Shown: positions 1 to 11,879, numbered from the stretch's first letter. The stretch: DNA of 64,000 nt from Dioszegia crocea (GCA_001600615.1 BCKK01000007.1:526431-590430); one strand, 5' to 3'. Notes: generated by a model not told the origin, from the letters alone. Translations and numbers: made by a program.

Positions 1-1702
1 TCTGCAGATTGTAGGCTTCTGTTCCCGGCGCGGATTGTGCCGGACAAGAAGCTACGACCGTAGAGCGCTGTGGCCGCCAACGTCTCCCCATATGTCTTTT
101 CCCTTCGACCATCGCCGGTACTGGTAGACTGGCTCTCCTGACTGACGATGGAACCAGCGCGGCTTCTGCTTTCTCTGGAAAGGCGCCGACGCGAATTCGG
201 TGGATCCCGGGCGACGACGCCTTGATCGCGAGCATTTGAGACTAGGGAGTGGGCGAGATAAGCGATCAGGCTATTGGGAGCTATTTGAGATGACGAAAGG
301 ATAGAAAGTGGGTCCGGTGTAACGAGACGCTAGATTCAGCCGAATAGGGCCTAATCAACCTACCGTAGCCAAGAACACAGCTCTGAAGGATGGTGAACTC
401 CCTCCATCGCCCTTACGCCAAGCGTGCTCATCCTCCTCCTCCTCGCCCAACATTACAGCCACTTCATCCCCCTTCTTCCCTTCGCGCAAAGACGATATGC
501 TACCTTGCCTCTTCTTGGATCCGCTTGCTCCACCCCATCCCCATAAGCTTGAGGTCCAACTCGAACGAGCGGCATCTCGCTTACGCATTGGCGCCGCCTT
601 GCCGGGACTAAGAGTCGAGTCGTCCATGTCGACGGATCTGACTGATCGATTGGACGGCAATGGTACGCCGGAAGCGGATGTACGAGCGACATGATTTGAC
701 CGGACATCGACCGAGCGGATTGATGCATTATCGCGATGATGGGATCTCACAGAATTGGGCCGATTTGACGAGAAGGACGGGACGGGAGAGGGGACGCGAG
801 GTGGATCAGGAAATCGGCCAGATTGGAACGATGACACTGAAAAGACGGGAGCAGCGGTGGTAAGAGATGTGGAAATCGCTTCATTGAGATCGTCATGAAT
901 GTCAATCTTGGGCATCAGTGATGATTGTGAATAGACTTACAGCTCCTGCACCTGATGTTCGGTGTCTATTCCCAGATATGTCCGCTCGCAGGGCCTCATT
1001 CTCCGCCTGCAGCCTCTCCACCGTCTCTTGAAGTTCAAGAACTGCTCTAGCGAGGATGCGAAGTGGATGATCCGTCCGTCGGGTAGTAAGGCCTAGACCT
1101 TCCGGCAGTACCGGTTCGAGCGAAGGGGGTGAAGGAGGGAACAGGGGGGATTGGCGGCCCGAGGTATCCTGATCCTGGTCGACAGGACGCTGAGGGGGTG
1201 TCGGGTGGACTGGTGGGATAGACGACCCTTCGGAGTCCCTCGGCTTGGCTTCCTCCTCATTGGCAACCACGAGTTGAGCAGAGCTCCCTTCCTGATCCCA
1301 TTCCTGCAAGATCCGCCTGATCTCTGCATCATCCATCAGGTCATATCTTCGCTTGACCACCTCAAGCTCTTCCCTTCCTAACGAGTCTAGAGCAAGGCTG
1401 GCTCTGCTCTTGCTTCCCCTCGCTGGCGAGGATCTGGACTCATGATCGATGATCCCTGCTCTTCCGTCGCGCCCGCCTCCCGCGTGGATTGTTAAGTTCC
1501 TCGACGAGGGATCCTCATCCAGATCTACTGACGGCCCCGCGTTGTCAACCAGCGGCACAGCGAATACCGACGGCGAGCGCCTGCCGTTGGGCAGTGCGTG
1601 AGGAGAAAGAGGATGGTCCGTCTTCCCAGTAGATAGAGAAGGGTCCTGCGAGGAGGGAGGTGGCATAAGCTCCGGTCGAGGAGTAGGATACTGAGACCCC
1701 AT
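1..1702 (-). CDS. Unknown Ser-rich protein with coiled coil, 3' part beyond window edge
   Basis: Three exons can be joined: 1702-941, 906-364 and 329-1. The two introns (940-907 and 363-330) are both 34 nt with GT..AG ends and a CTGAT or CTGAA branch motif near the acceptor, and all junctions keep frame (phase 0). The frame is still open at base 1, so the protein exceeds 540 residues. The first third is low-complexity and proline/serine-rich. A segment near residue 225 (EVVKRRYDL is upstream, then LELQETVERLQAENEALRAD) looks like a short coiled coil. The middle is rich in Ser/Arg, and an acidic run follows (GEEEEDEH). The last exon (FRAVFLATRLVTPDP onwards) looks folded and may start a conserved domain that I cannot name. 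It diverges from the GNAT-like gene across a 264-bp promoter. I do not recognise the family. Confidence 0.7.
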
Positions 1703-1966
1703 GTTCGTTGTCGACCTATGTGCGGGGTTGACAGGTGTATCTCCTCAAGGGCATCGCGGATTGGTCTCCGTCTTTTATATGGGGCTTGCTAGCGATGTGA
1801 GCGGTCCATGAGTGCCTCTTTCAAGGAGCCTGAGATGTTTGGGAAGGATAGAAGGAGGTATGGATTGTAAGGCATGACATGACCAGCTAATCCGCAAGTC
1901 CGTGAGCAATCTCGTCACGATCATCGTTGCTGCGGGCCTGCGAAGCATCTCAGCGTTGTCACACCT

Positions 1967-2879
1967 ATGCTCATTGGCAAAATGTCATCCACCGCAGTCC
2001 CAGCTGAAGCTAGCAGCAGCTCAGCAACTCTAGCCGAGCCATACCTTACGCCAAAAGGCCCAGTGGTCCCCCGAAGCCATTCATTCCTCCCGCTACGATG
2101 TGGACCTCCAGTCTACTTTCCCCTGCCGGCGCCATATGATGATTTTTGCTTGACAGGAGTCTTCGCTACCGACCTTCCTGAGGAAAGTCTAGCGGCAAAC
2201 GGTGATGCAGATGGAGATGTGGAGATGGACAAGGGAGAATCTTATAGCTCGAGCGGAGAAGGTCTGGAGAGGTTACAGAAGCTGGGTCAGGTGGAGGGTA
2301 CGGGAGGATGGGAGTATCCTAGTGAGTGGTTCTCGCCTCTAGCCTTACTGACACATACTGAGCCGTATATCGGGGCCTTCTGACTACGTCGAATAGGAAG
2401 CTGACTTATGTGCAGTAATACGAAGGACAGCTGAGGTCAAGTCTGTGAATACGGATCCGGCAGTCAGACCTACAGTCCTTGGCATGTTCTCTCTCCGGCC
2501 CAAAGCGACGCAAGCATCCTCGAGCTCGGCAGCAGCACAACCATCCATGTCTGAGTGGAGCCTGCGAGACGTCTGGATAGATCCCAGCGAGAGACAGAAG
2601 GGGCTGGCAACGGTACGCCGACTTCCCTCGCCTTATCCCAACTCTTGACACTTGGACCTAGGATCATGGCTGATAATGTAGCTGGTCATCACCTACGTGC
2701 TGTACTCTTGGCTACTCCGCCTGCCTGCTCCCACGCCTAGCGTAATTACTCAAATCGACCCGGTAGATACTGTTAGTGCCAAATTTCTGGCTCGCCTCGG
2801 CTTCTCGCCTGCTACAAGTTCAGATCAGGCGTCGACGAATGGGGAAGGGAATACGATAGAGTACATATGGGCGAGATGA
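1967..2879 (+). CDS. GNAT-like N-acetyltransferase
   Basis: Proposed exons are 1967-2321, 2416-2612 and 2682-2879, giving 249 residues. Intron 1 (94 nt) is the least certain: an in-frame stop follows if it is not removed, and an acceptor at 2415 restores a frame running into the GNAT-like core. Near residues 165-185 there is a segment of the type D-P-x-x-R-x-x-G-L-A (IDPSERQKGLAT), which resembles the acetyl-CoA-binding motif A of GNAT enzymes, followed by a strand and helix ending in FLARLGFSP, as expected for motif B. The N-terminal part has an insertion rich in acidic and serine residues. Substrate is unknown. ATG at 1967 is the first; a second in-frame ATG at 1982 is equally possible. Confidence 0.65.
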
Positions 2880-3185
2880 AGGCTGAAAGAAAATATTATT
2901 GAATTGGGTCTCCACGAAGTACTGATTTAGTGCTCTCCACCGATCAGATTCGCATCATGAACTGATGCCCTGATCAGAATCTTGGACGTGCTGCCTTATA
3001 TTACTGATCCTACACGACTTACGAACGTCTCATCGAGGACGTCTTCGTCTGATGTCTGTCGTGGAGGGCGAGGACGAAAGAGGCCATTTCAAATTTCCGG
3101 TATGAAGGATTAGAGCACCCCCTCCCCCCTCTTAAACTAGTGCATATCTCTATTGCTACCGGATGCCCTATGTGTCTGACTAGAA
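2880..3185. other. Intergenic stretch between convergent genes
   Basis: These 306 bp lie between the stop of the GNAT-like gene and the stop of the first BTB-like gene, so they hold two 3' UTRs. A C-rich run sits near 3118-3131. I see no ORF, RNA gene or repeat. Confidence 0.6.
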
Positions 3186-4181
3186 CTACCACATTCGCAA
3201 AGCCTCGTTCGGCTCATATTTCAGGGCGAATTCCCCCATCCAATCCAACGTTTCACCAAAGTGTTGGCGCAAAATGCTGATGCACCGCTCACAAGTCAGT
3301 CCGCAGTCTTTCCTTTCATAGAAATCTATGATCTCTTCCGCCGGCTTCGCCTCATAGAGATGATCCCATATTGCTCTCAGATCCGGTTCTGGCTGCAACG
3401 TCCCGTACTCGGACACGCGGTCGCTGAGGTGGGACTCGTGATAAAAGATGTCGACTGAATCTGGTCCGTCGTCAAAGGAGAAGCGCGGAAGTTTTTTGCG
3501 AAACAGCCTCACGCTAGCCTCGTGGCGCAGGTGGAGATCTTGCAACTTCTCCCACTCGACAGGGGAGTGCTGCTTCAGGGCATGGGAGATGTATCGGTCG
3601 ATGAGAGTGATTTCGCTTGAAATCGTAGCTTCCGCAGCCTGGACGAGCTTTGACCGGACTTCGCCATTTATTGCCCAAATAGCGAATTCAATGAACTCCT
3701 TCGAATCGTTTAGATTGGTCTCGTCGTGAAGTGCCTCCACTAGGAGACGACCGACCAAGGGGACAAGGAACATCTTGCCAACGATGGCAGCATCAATGAT
3801 AGATTCGGTGTCGTTCATCTGCTGCAGAGCAAAGGGGGAAGTGAGATTTCGAATGAGGTTGAGGAAGAGGTGAATACCACGGCTGGTAGTGTCGTGCAGT
3901 GTCAGGAGTGGACACCCGTCATAGGTGTCTGACGGCGCCAAAGCAGGGGGGATATCGGCGAAGAAAGGGGAAAGTGTGGCTAGGGTTTGGAGGGGGAATC
4001 GAAAGCAGGTTCCGTTGTCGCCGGCGCGTAGGATTACATCGCCAGGTTTTGGGGTATTGTAATCGGGATGGAATTGGAATTGGGGATTAGATGCTGGATT
4101 TGGTCAGCATGCGTTGATGGTTGATGTGGACTGGCAGGGGAACTCACCAGGATCCTGCTGGCCCATTGTCTCGTCTGACAT
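3186..4181 (-). CDS. BTB/POZ-like domain protein (copy 1)
   Basis: Exon 1 is 4181-4148 and exon 2 is 4093-3186, separated by a 54-nt intron with a CTGAC branch motif. Total 313 residues. After a short head, residues ~20-60 contain a typical fungal BTB opening (HPDYNTPKPGDVILRAGDN, then a hydrophobic helix and an LSPFFADI segment). A long helical C-terminal half follows, ending in a Cys-rich stretch (CGLTCERCISIL). BTB domains mediate dimerisation and often recruit cullin-3, but no Kelch or MATH partner domain is present, so the role is unknown. The neighbouring gene at 4518-5432 is a diverged tandem paralogue with the same architecture, including the Cys pattern GLTCGWC. A leftward TTG-started frame at 3941 is only the tail of this ORF. 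Confidence 0.75.
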
Positions 4182-4517
4182 TTTGCGCCGCCTCTGTGAT
4201 ATAGATCAAGTCCCGGGTGGTCTGTACGAGACCTAAATTCGAAGGTCAGGGGCTTTGATGTATGTGGGAAGTCGGGATGGTGACGGAGGGTGCGAGGTGT
4301 GTGTGCCAGAAGGTTTGCTGGATCCGGATCCGGGTGGCGAAATCTCCGAGCCGTGCCTCGCGTCTGTGGCCTGCCGGTGGCTTGCAGTCACCAGTGGCCC
4401 CCAAGTAAAGGAAGCTAAATACAAGGACCCGTCTTCTCCTCAGCGCTCTATACGTCTAAACGAAGCGGTACTATACAACTAAATGCCCAACCAACTGAAT
4501 TGCTGCACCAGCCACGG
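4182..4517. promoter_or_regulatory. Upstream region of BTB-like copy 1
   Basis: These 336 bp separate two tandem minus-strand BTB-like genes. They must contain the promoter and 5' UTR of copy 1 and the 3' UTR of copy 2. Short ORFs occur on both strands but none has splice or family support. Confidence 0.45.
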
Positions 4518-5432
4518 CTAATACTGCTCGGCCACCTTCAACAGCTCCTCCACGCGATGATTATAAAACTCCTTCGCCCCATCCTGACACCATCCACATG
4601 TCAGACCATAGAAATTCGCCCTCAGCTCCTTTATCTCCTCCACCGTCTTTGCCCGCTTGAGCGCATCGACGATCCGAAGATCTGGGTCGATGAGGGGGTC
4701 GGAGCATTCATCGTCCATGTGGTTATAGTGCGACTGGACGAACTCGCCCCGCTTGAGCGATTCGTAGAACTCCGGCAGTTTGAAGATCCGACGTAGCGTC
4801 AGATCCTGAAGTCGCATCCAGTCGCCCGGAGCGTATGCCTTCAAGATGTGTGCCACATCGGGCTCGAATGGAGTAATGTCATATCCAGTAATGATCTTTG
4901 GCAGCGCCGCAGCCTTATCGGGCAGACCGGCTAGGACGTAGATGGCGTAGAGAAGCCTATGATATTCTGGTGAAGGCTTTTGGAGCGATTCGCACAGAAG
5001 ACGAATGACGATGGGAAGCTCGTACCGCCTTGCGATGCGGACAGCTTCGAGTATGACTTCGCCATCGTACAGGTTCAGGTGCTCCTCTCGGAAGGGCTCA
5101 AGACTGTTGAGAGTCTGCAGTACGGTGAGGATGACCCACATTGCGGACGAGGTAGTTCGATGACGGGGACGCCATGGTAGGTATCTTGGGGGAGAGTAGG
5201 TGCCGGGAGATTGGAGAAAACAGTGGAGGTGGCGGAGAGGGTAAGAATTGAGAAGTAGAAGGATATGTTGTCCGAGGATGTGCGAAGGATGATGTCTCCG
5301 CCTCGTTGTGGACCGAAGTCTACGTTGACTTCGGGCTACAGAGCGCCGGGACCTGAGGGATCAGCTTGAGACAATTGCAACCTCGAAGAGTCATGAGGAC
5401 CTACCGTTGTCCCCCATATTCGCGTCTGCCAT
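4518..5432 (-). CDS. BTB/POZ-like domain protein (copy 2), apparent frameshift
   Basis: Exon 1 starts at ATG 5432 and ends at 5405 (donor GTAGGT). The acceptor is ambiguous (two in-phase AGs near 5310-5330). The following frame encodes a BTB-like segment (GGDIILRTSSDN, later LSATSTVFSNLP and DTYHGVPVIELP) paralogous to copy 1. The C-terminal part (from VILTVLQTL to the stop at 4518) lies in a different frame, and no GT-AG pair near 5115-5145 joins the two in phase. A single-base frameshift there would align the whole protein with copy 1 without loss. So this is a recently broken gene, an assembly or sequencing error, or an unusual splice. The C-terminal GLTCGWC motif matches GLTCERC of copy 1. 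Confidence 0.6.
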
Positions 5433-5769
5433 TGTTGAAATCTGCCGCCGCATTTGTATGGTGTAGAGGGGGCAACGGGCTGGGAGTCTCACTGTGTGTA
5501 AGTGCAGGCAAGTGAAGAAGCGAGGCGGAAGCACAGCGGAAGAGCCAACCCATGCAACAATAGTCCGAAACACCGAAAGGGGTAAATGTCGCTCTGCCGT
5601 AAGCACGTTTCAGCTTTCGGCCAAGTCCGATTGCCGTTGCTTTTTCTGGTCGGTTAAGGACGCAGATAGATGCCGGCGAGCAGCTCGATCTGACAGAGTA
5701 TACATCTCTCTCTTACTTCAACACATAGTCATCAAGCTTCGAGTCTCATCCAATATCACAAAAGACAAC
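5433..5769. promoter_or_regulatory. Divergent promoter, BTB copy 2 / glutaryl-CoA dehydrogenase
   Basis: The 337 bp between two divergent start codons must carry both promoters and leaders. I see no clear TATA box near either start. Small ORFs here on both strands have no support. Confidence 0.5.
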
Positions 5770-7472
5770 ATGTCAGGAATACTCAGTCAAGCATCTTCTC
5801 GACTAGCCCGGCGTGCCGCCCTCGTTCCGCAGATCGGTGCCCCGTCTTACCGATTCGCATCTTGTGCGCTTGTCTTCTCCTTCGGCCTCGCTCAGATCTT
5901 TACTGACCTCACTCAGCGTTCGCCAAATACGACTGGGAAGATCCTTTGAACCTTGCGTCTTTGTTGACGGACGAGGAGCAGGCGATCCAGTGAATTACTT
6001 TTCAGAGTGGAAAGTTTGTGCTGACGTCTCAGCGAAACGGCGAAGCAGTATGCGCAGAGTAAACTTCAACCGCGCGTCATCGAGGGGTACAGGACAGTGC
6101 GTAATACTGCCTAATATGTAGTATGCAGCTGAGAGATTAGGAAAACTTCGACGTGACCATGATGAAGGAGATGGGCGAGTTGGGGCTTTTGGGACCTACG
6201 ATCGAGGGGTATGGCTGTTCAGGAGTGAGCAGTGTAGCTTACGGTCTGATTGCGAGAGAGGTTGAGCGGTGAGTCTCGTACTCCGGGGGAAATGAGCATA
6301 GTTGATAGACAGGGTCGACTCTGGTTATCGATCGGCTATGAGTGTGCAGTCGTCTCGTAAGTCTCATCACAGCTCTTGAGCTCACAATCCAGTGGTCATG
6401 CACCCAATCAACGAATTTGGGACCGAGGCCCAGAAGGAGAAATACCTGCCTCGACTGGCTGCAGGCGAGCTGATTGGGTGTTTCGTACGTCCTGCCCGCG
6501 GGTCAAATAGGCGATACTGACCTACAGGGTCTCACTGAGCCAAACCACGGATCTGACCCTTCATCTATGGAGACGACAGCGACCAAGACATCGTCCGGCT
6601 GGACACTGAATGGCGGCAAGACTTGGATCTCAAATGCGCCAGTTGCGGATGTGTTTATCGTCTGGGCGAGGGAGGTGATTGAGGGGAACAAGGGGAAGAT
6701 CAGGGGGTTTATTCTGGAACGAGTGAGTCAGCGGTCGGAACGGTTTGATCAGATACTCATCTAGTAGGACACGGAGGGTTTGACCACTACGCAAATCAAA
6801 AACAAGCTCGCTCTACGTGCTTCGATTACCGGATCGATCTTCTTGGCGGATGTCAAAGTGGCAGATGACGCTTTGCTCCCCAAGTCAGGTGGGCTAGGCT
6901 CGCCATTCTCATGCCTGAACAGCGCACGGTACGGAATCAGCTGGGGAGTCATGGGCGCTTTGGAGGACTGTATCGCCCGATCGAGGGAATATTCACTGGA
7001 ACGGTGAGTTATCCTCTGTGACATGGCTGATGTTTAGTAAACAATTTGGTCGACCTCTAGCTTCGTTCCAGCTTGTAGCGAAGAAGCTCGCCGATGCGTC
7101 CACAGCCAGCACTCTGGGTTTGCTGGGCTCATTGCAGTTGGGCCGATTGAAGGATTCGGGGAAGTGGTGTCCCGACATGGTCAGCATGATGAAGCGTAAT
7201 AACTGCGGTACCGCTTTGGAGCACAGTCGGGTGTTGTTGGATATCCTCGGTGGGAATGCGTGCAGTGATGAGTGAGTCTAAACTACGGGGCAGAAGGCAT
7301 CGCTGATGGAAAGATACCACATTGGGAGACATGTGGCCAACTTGCAGGTTGCCAACACATACGAGGGGACGCATGATATCCATGGTGAGTGATGCCGAGG
7401 GTTCATTGGCGAAGCTGACTGTCAGCCCTCATCATCGCAAAGGCCATCACGGGCGAACAGGCCTTCAGTTGA
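5770..7472 (+). CDS. GCDH: Glutaryl-CoA dehydrogenase, mitochondrial
   Basis: Flavin enzyme that oxidises and decarboxylates glutaryl-CoA to crotonyl-CoA in lysine and tryptophan breakdown, passing electrons to ETF in the mitochondrial matrix. About ten exons can be joined with introns of about 34-50 nt (for example 7004-7037). The product is about 420 residues, the usual family length. An Arg/Ser/Ala-rich N-terminus ([12 protein letters not shown]) fits a mitochondrial presequence, followed by [16 protein letters not shown]. The acyl-CoA dehydrogenase signature region [14 protein letters not shown], the segment [20 protein letters not shown] and the C-terminal [20 protein letters not shown] are all present; the Glu in YEGTHD is the catalytic base. 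These C-terminal motifs favour GCDH over other acyl-CoA dehydrogenases. It ends 19 bp before the convergent SAM carrier stop. Confidence 0.93.
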
Positions 7473-7491
7473 TTCGATCTTATGCATATGT

Positions 7492-8629
7492 CTATACTTC
7501 TTCTGCTTTATCTACTCTGTTGAAGTTCACTGCAAAGTCGTATATGCCCAAGAATACCGCGCCACCTAATGAAATCGCTATTGTCCGTGGGACCCATCCT
7601 CTGAATAGCGCGCTGGCACCTTCTTCCCGCGCTATCGCAATCAATCTAGGGGGGAAAGAGAGGACGGAGGGTGATGGAACGCGAGGCTGGGGTGTGGTCA
7701 TTGTTGGGTCGGGCATACTCGTCTACACCAATTAGCTTCATCATGACGCCGGATGGGACATAGCTCACTTTCGCCTCCAGCATGACTCTTGTCTTGACTA
7801 CATCAAGTGGGGTCGTAATAGCCCCACCGACTCCGCCAGCTATCATCCCGCAAACGGCAGCTTGGCCCGGACTTGGTCTTCGACCGTCAAGGTAGCGCCG
7901 TGACAATTGAGATTTGAGGAACTCGTACAGCGGGAATTGTATCGATGTGAATGGGATCTGGAATTAGCGGCGCAAAGTCAAGACCCACCTCACGCCCGAT
8001 CGTTATTCCGAACCCTCTGTAGAATCCCCTTATACCCTCAAATCGCCAAGTACTCATTGCGGAGTGTATACTACCCTTGCCCTGGCCGTATGCTCCAGTC
8101 TGCGTTCGCGACTTCACAATCTCCGTGGGGACTCTAATAAGGCATGAGACCTTAAGATCAGCTTAGTTGTACAAGTAAAGCTGTACCCGGACTGACTGAC
8201 GAACTCGGCGCCTGAGGCTGATACCATGTGATTTAGACCTGGTGAGTCGTGCAGCATAGGCAAGGAGCGGGGGAGGATTTCCTTAAGGTTTTCGTATGTG
8301 ACGAAGAACGCCGATGCTGCGGTGTCAGCAGAGAAGAGATGGTGGATGGGTAGACCTTACCGCCTGGTGCACTTCCCATACCCACACTTCCTACCCCTCG
8401 ATAGACCCCCTTGAATCCCCCACTCTGCCAGAAACCCTGGGTAGACTGGACGCGGGTTTTGATCGTGTCCAAAGGGAAGAACATGAAATCAACCGCTAGG
8501 CCGGATATGGCGCCAGACTGGATTGGTCAAAACACGCGCTCCAAAGCTGGGAGGCTCACTCACAAGCAGTGCTCGCTGCGATGATGGGGGATTCCTCGCG
8601 AGCGAGGGGTTGATATCGGGGTCTGCCAT
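7492..8629 (-). CDS. PET8: Mitochondrial S-adenosylmethionine carrier
   Basis: Inner-membrane carrier of the SLC25 family, importing SAM for mitochondrial methylation, lipoate and biotin reactions. The ATG at 8629 begins MADPDINPSL. All three carrier repeats are visible after removing short introns: FFPLDTIKTR, RVPTEIVKSR and TTPLDVVKTR, each followed by a G-rich segment (GFKGVYRG, GIRGFYRG, ALFRGWVPR). The VPTE variant of the second motif together with the opening LLSGAISGLAVDFMFFPLD is characteristic of SAM carriers rather than other SLC25 members. Length is about 290 residues, normal for the family. It is convergent with the GCDH gene and divergent from mitochondrial EF-Tu. Confidence 0.9.
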
Positions 8630-8932
8630 GGCGCCGAATGAGCTGTGGCTCTGATTTTTATTTCTGGCGCCGATCGGAAGCTCTCAAATAGAGCTGTAGG
8701 TGTCCCGATGCAGGGCTGACCTCACGAAGTGAAATATAGATATCTACCTGTCGATGTATGAGTCGATGGCTATGAACTTTCGGCCGGTTAAAGGCGAACC
8801 GCAGTGGAGGCAAGGTCCCGGGGCACTTCACACTCAAAATGCCACGTCACGTCCTTTCACTGCCAGAAGTTCAAAATCATCCCCGATCTCCTACACTTCA
8901 TCTCGCTAATAGCTATATTAAAACAGCCCACA
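8630..8932. promoter_or_regulatory. Divergent promoter, SAM carrier / mitochondrial EF-Tu
   Basis: These 303 bp hold the shared promoter of two nuclear genes for mitochondrial proteins. A CACGTCACGTC motif occurs around 8842-8852. An AT-rich stretch (ATATTAAAACA) lies about 10 bp before the EF-Tu start. Confidence 0.5.
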
Positions 8933-10650
8933 ATGATCAGGACAAGATTATCACAGGGTGTATCGGCCGCTATTAGAGGTTCAGAGGTATCTAGGGGTGA
9001 GTAAAAGGCTAGAGCTCCAAGCAGCGGATATCAGTAGCTCATTCTCAGTGTCCGCCCGACCTCTCGCCGGACCCTCCACCTCTTCCCTTGCCCGCTCGTT
9101 CTCCGCCAAGGCGAACTCTGCAGTCCGCGCACCTCGTTTCGTTCCTGTTGTCCCTAGGATAAATAGCGTGCGGTCGTATGCTTCCGAAGCGGGAGGAAAG
9201 TTCAGCCGATCGAAGCCTCATTTCAAGTGAGTCGGTTGCTGTGAGGTGTAGAATGCAGCTGACACCTCAGCATCGGTACCATTGGAGTGAGCCACTTCTG
9301 CAGACGCCCATAATCTAAGCTAACCATTCAGCACGTCGATCACGGTAAAACCACCCTCACAGCAGCCATCACCAAGCACCTGTCTGAACAGGGCGGCGGG
9401 AAATTCATGGACTACAGTCAGATCGACAAGGCCCCAGAAGAGAAGGCCCGAGGTATCACCATCAGCACAGCTGTGAGTTAGCTTAGCCGAACACAGTCCC
9501 AACTGATCCATCAGCACGTCGAGTACGAGACAAAAAGCAGGCACTACGCCCACATTGACTGTCCCGGACACGCTGATTGTACGTTTTGGCCGCCACGTTG
9601 ACTAATGGTAGACATCAAAAACATGATTACAGGAGCTGCTCAGCTTGACGGTGCCATCATTGTGGTCTCAGCTACCGACGGTCAAATGCCCCAGACCCGA
9701 GAACATCTCTTGCTTGCTCGTCAAGTCGGAATTAAGAAACTCGTGGTGTTCATCAACAAGGTGGACCAGGTCGACGACCCGGAGATGCTCGAGCTGGTCG
9801 AGATGGAGATGCGGGAGCTGTTGAGCACGTACGGGTACGATGGGGAGGGAACGCCTATTGTCATGGGTTCCGCTTTGGCTGCGTTGGAAGGGCGGGACGA
9901 CGAGCGGGGTGTGAAGAAGATCGAGGAGTTGATGGCTGCTGCGGATGAGTGGTTGGATGTGCCTCAACGTGAGTTTACGTTTGGTTCTCGCTGATTTTTA
10001 GGTGATCTCGATAAACCATTCTTGATGTACGTTGAGGATGTCTTTTCCATCTCGGGTCGAGGAACAGTCTGCACTGGGAAAGTCGAGCGGGGAACTATTC
10101 TCAAGGGCGCGGAAGTTGAGATTGTCGGGATGGGACCGTCAATCAAGACGACTCTCACTGGGATTGGTAAGTTTGAGTAAAACCCATCTGACGACAGAAA
10201 TGTTCCACAAGGAGCTCGAGCGTGGTGAGGCCGGAGACAACATGGGCGCCCTGCTGCGTGGTATCAAGCGCGAGCAGATCCGACGTGGACAGGTTTTGGT
10301 TGCTCCTGGAACAATCAAGAGCGCCAAGAAGTTCAAGGCGCAGATTTATGTGAGTCAGCAGAAGACGGAGCTGACTTCAGATTCTCACAAAAGACGAAGG
10401 AGGCCGTTACACCCCCTTCATGTCCAACTACCGACCTCAGCTGTTCATCCGAACGACCGATGTCACGGTCGCCTTGACGTTCCCAGAGGGTACTGAGGGC
10501 GCACACGAGAAGCTCGTCATGCCTGGAGACAATGTCGAGATGATTGGGGATCTGGTTCACGATATCGCGTTGGAGAAGGGGTCGAGATTTACGCTACGAG
10601 AGGGAGGCAAGACGATTGGAACGGGTTTAGTGTCGGAGGTTTACGCTTAG
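8933..10650 (+). CDS. TUF1: Mitochondrial translation elongation factor Tu
   Basis: GTPase that delivers aminoacyl-tRNA to the mitochondrial ribosome. ATG at 8933 starts an Arg/Ser-rich presequence ([16 protein letters not shown], then [15 protein letters not shown]). GTP-binding motifs follow in order: [11 protein letters not shown] (G1), RGITIS (G2), DCPGHADY (G3), NKVD (G4) and a GSAL segment (G5). Domain 2 ([13 protein letters not shown]) and domain 3 ([10 protein letters not shown], then [16 protein letters not shown]) complete the protein of about 450 residues, the usual length. One exon, 9271-9286, is a 16-nt microexon coding the first residues of the NIGTIG-HVDHG segment. At least eight introns are present. 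The stop at 10650 is 38 bp from the convergent GCIP-like gene. Confidence 0.95.
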
Positions 10651-10688
10651 TTTTTAGAGATTGCATAATCGCCACTCTTCTTCCAGGG

Positions 10689-11879
10689 CTATTGCAGGCT
10701 ATCTGCTAATCCCCCCAAGCTCAGCCTTCTCTCGGTCCACTTTATCCTCTCTCCCTTCATCCTCTCTTCCCACTTGACCAGGAAAGCTTCTCCATCTTTC
10801 TTCACCCCACTCGTCCGTATTAAAGCGAACATCTCCCGCACGACCTCATCCATATCCTCTAGAGCATGGTCGATGCCTGTGGAGTTATGTGTCGGATACA
10901 GCGCACAGACCAGGTCGTCGAAGGCCGCAGTGAAGTCGTTGGAGGATTTTACAAATTGACGGCCTCGGGATGGTGTTGAGAAGTCAAGAGAGGGGATGAG
11001 GCGGGGTAGATAGGCATGTAGTATTTGAAGAAGTTGCAAAAGGGGTTTGATCTACGTCAGACTGGACCCAATTAGACTCACAAATTCGACCGTCTTAAGC
11101 TCCTCCTCACTGATTGTAGAACTCCCAAACCCGCCCATATCATCTTCGTCAAACTCTTCCACATCGCCACTCTTCGTCACTGGAGTTATCGCCATCCCCG
11201 CTATGCTCTCCTTGAATTCTGTCCATGCGTCCTTGACAATCTCCGTGTCTACGCTCCATCGCTTCGCAACCGCCTGTCCCTCTGACCCTGAAACACCTGT
11301 GCTGACCTTGTCGCAGCACTCCCATATCATCGCCGTGTAGCGGAGGTATGGGTCGTCTACATTCCCCTTCGGCGCAGTCGAGGAGGATGAGAGTTCGGAC
11401 AGAGCGCGCAGGAACTTTGCAGCCTCATTGCAGAGGTCTATCGTGGCCTCTTTCCACTCGTCCAGGAGGATCCCATCGTATACGCGGTCTTTAGCCGTGC
11501 AGACGCAAGTGGGAATATGACACAAGTCAATGATGAATTTTTCGAGCTGCTGATTTGCAGCGGCGATGGTGAGTGGGGGTTTGAAGGCGAGAGCTAGGGA
11601 TGTGGTGGTGTGTCGCAAGTTGATGTGCATGTTTTTGAACGCCTGGACATGGTCCGCTGGGAGAAAGGACAGTTGAGGATCATCCGGATCTTCCGCAGGG
11701 TCGTTGACTTCTGAGATACAGCGCGTGACGGAGGACTCGCATTCGCCTATTACTGAGAGGTTAGCAGGGGTAGGTTTGGGGTAGGAACGTGGTCAATTTA
11801 CGCCATTTCAGCTGTTTCACTGTGGAATTAACTTTGATCCACTCTATCCTAATAGCAGCTTACGAGTTGGTGGGGCCAT
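10689..11879 (-). CDS. GCIP / cyclin-D1-binding protein 1-like protein
   Basis: Four exons are supported: start 11879, a tiny second exon flanked by introns with clear GTAAG donors, a long third exon, and a final exon after a 30-nt intron around 11060-11090. The product is about 355 residues. It has the helical N-terminal half, an acidic WD-like segment (GDVEEFDEDDMGGFG) followed by SEEELKTVEF, and a C-terminal helix set with VCALYPTHN, as in animal CCNDBP1/GCIP proteins. These are reported to bind cyclin D or bHLH factors in animals. The fungal role is unknown. Family assignment rests on overall pattern recall, not on a catalytic motif. Confidence 0.65.
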
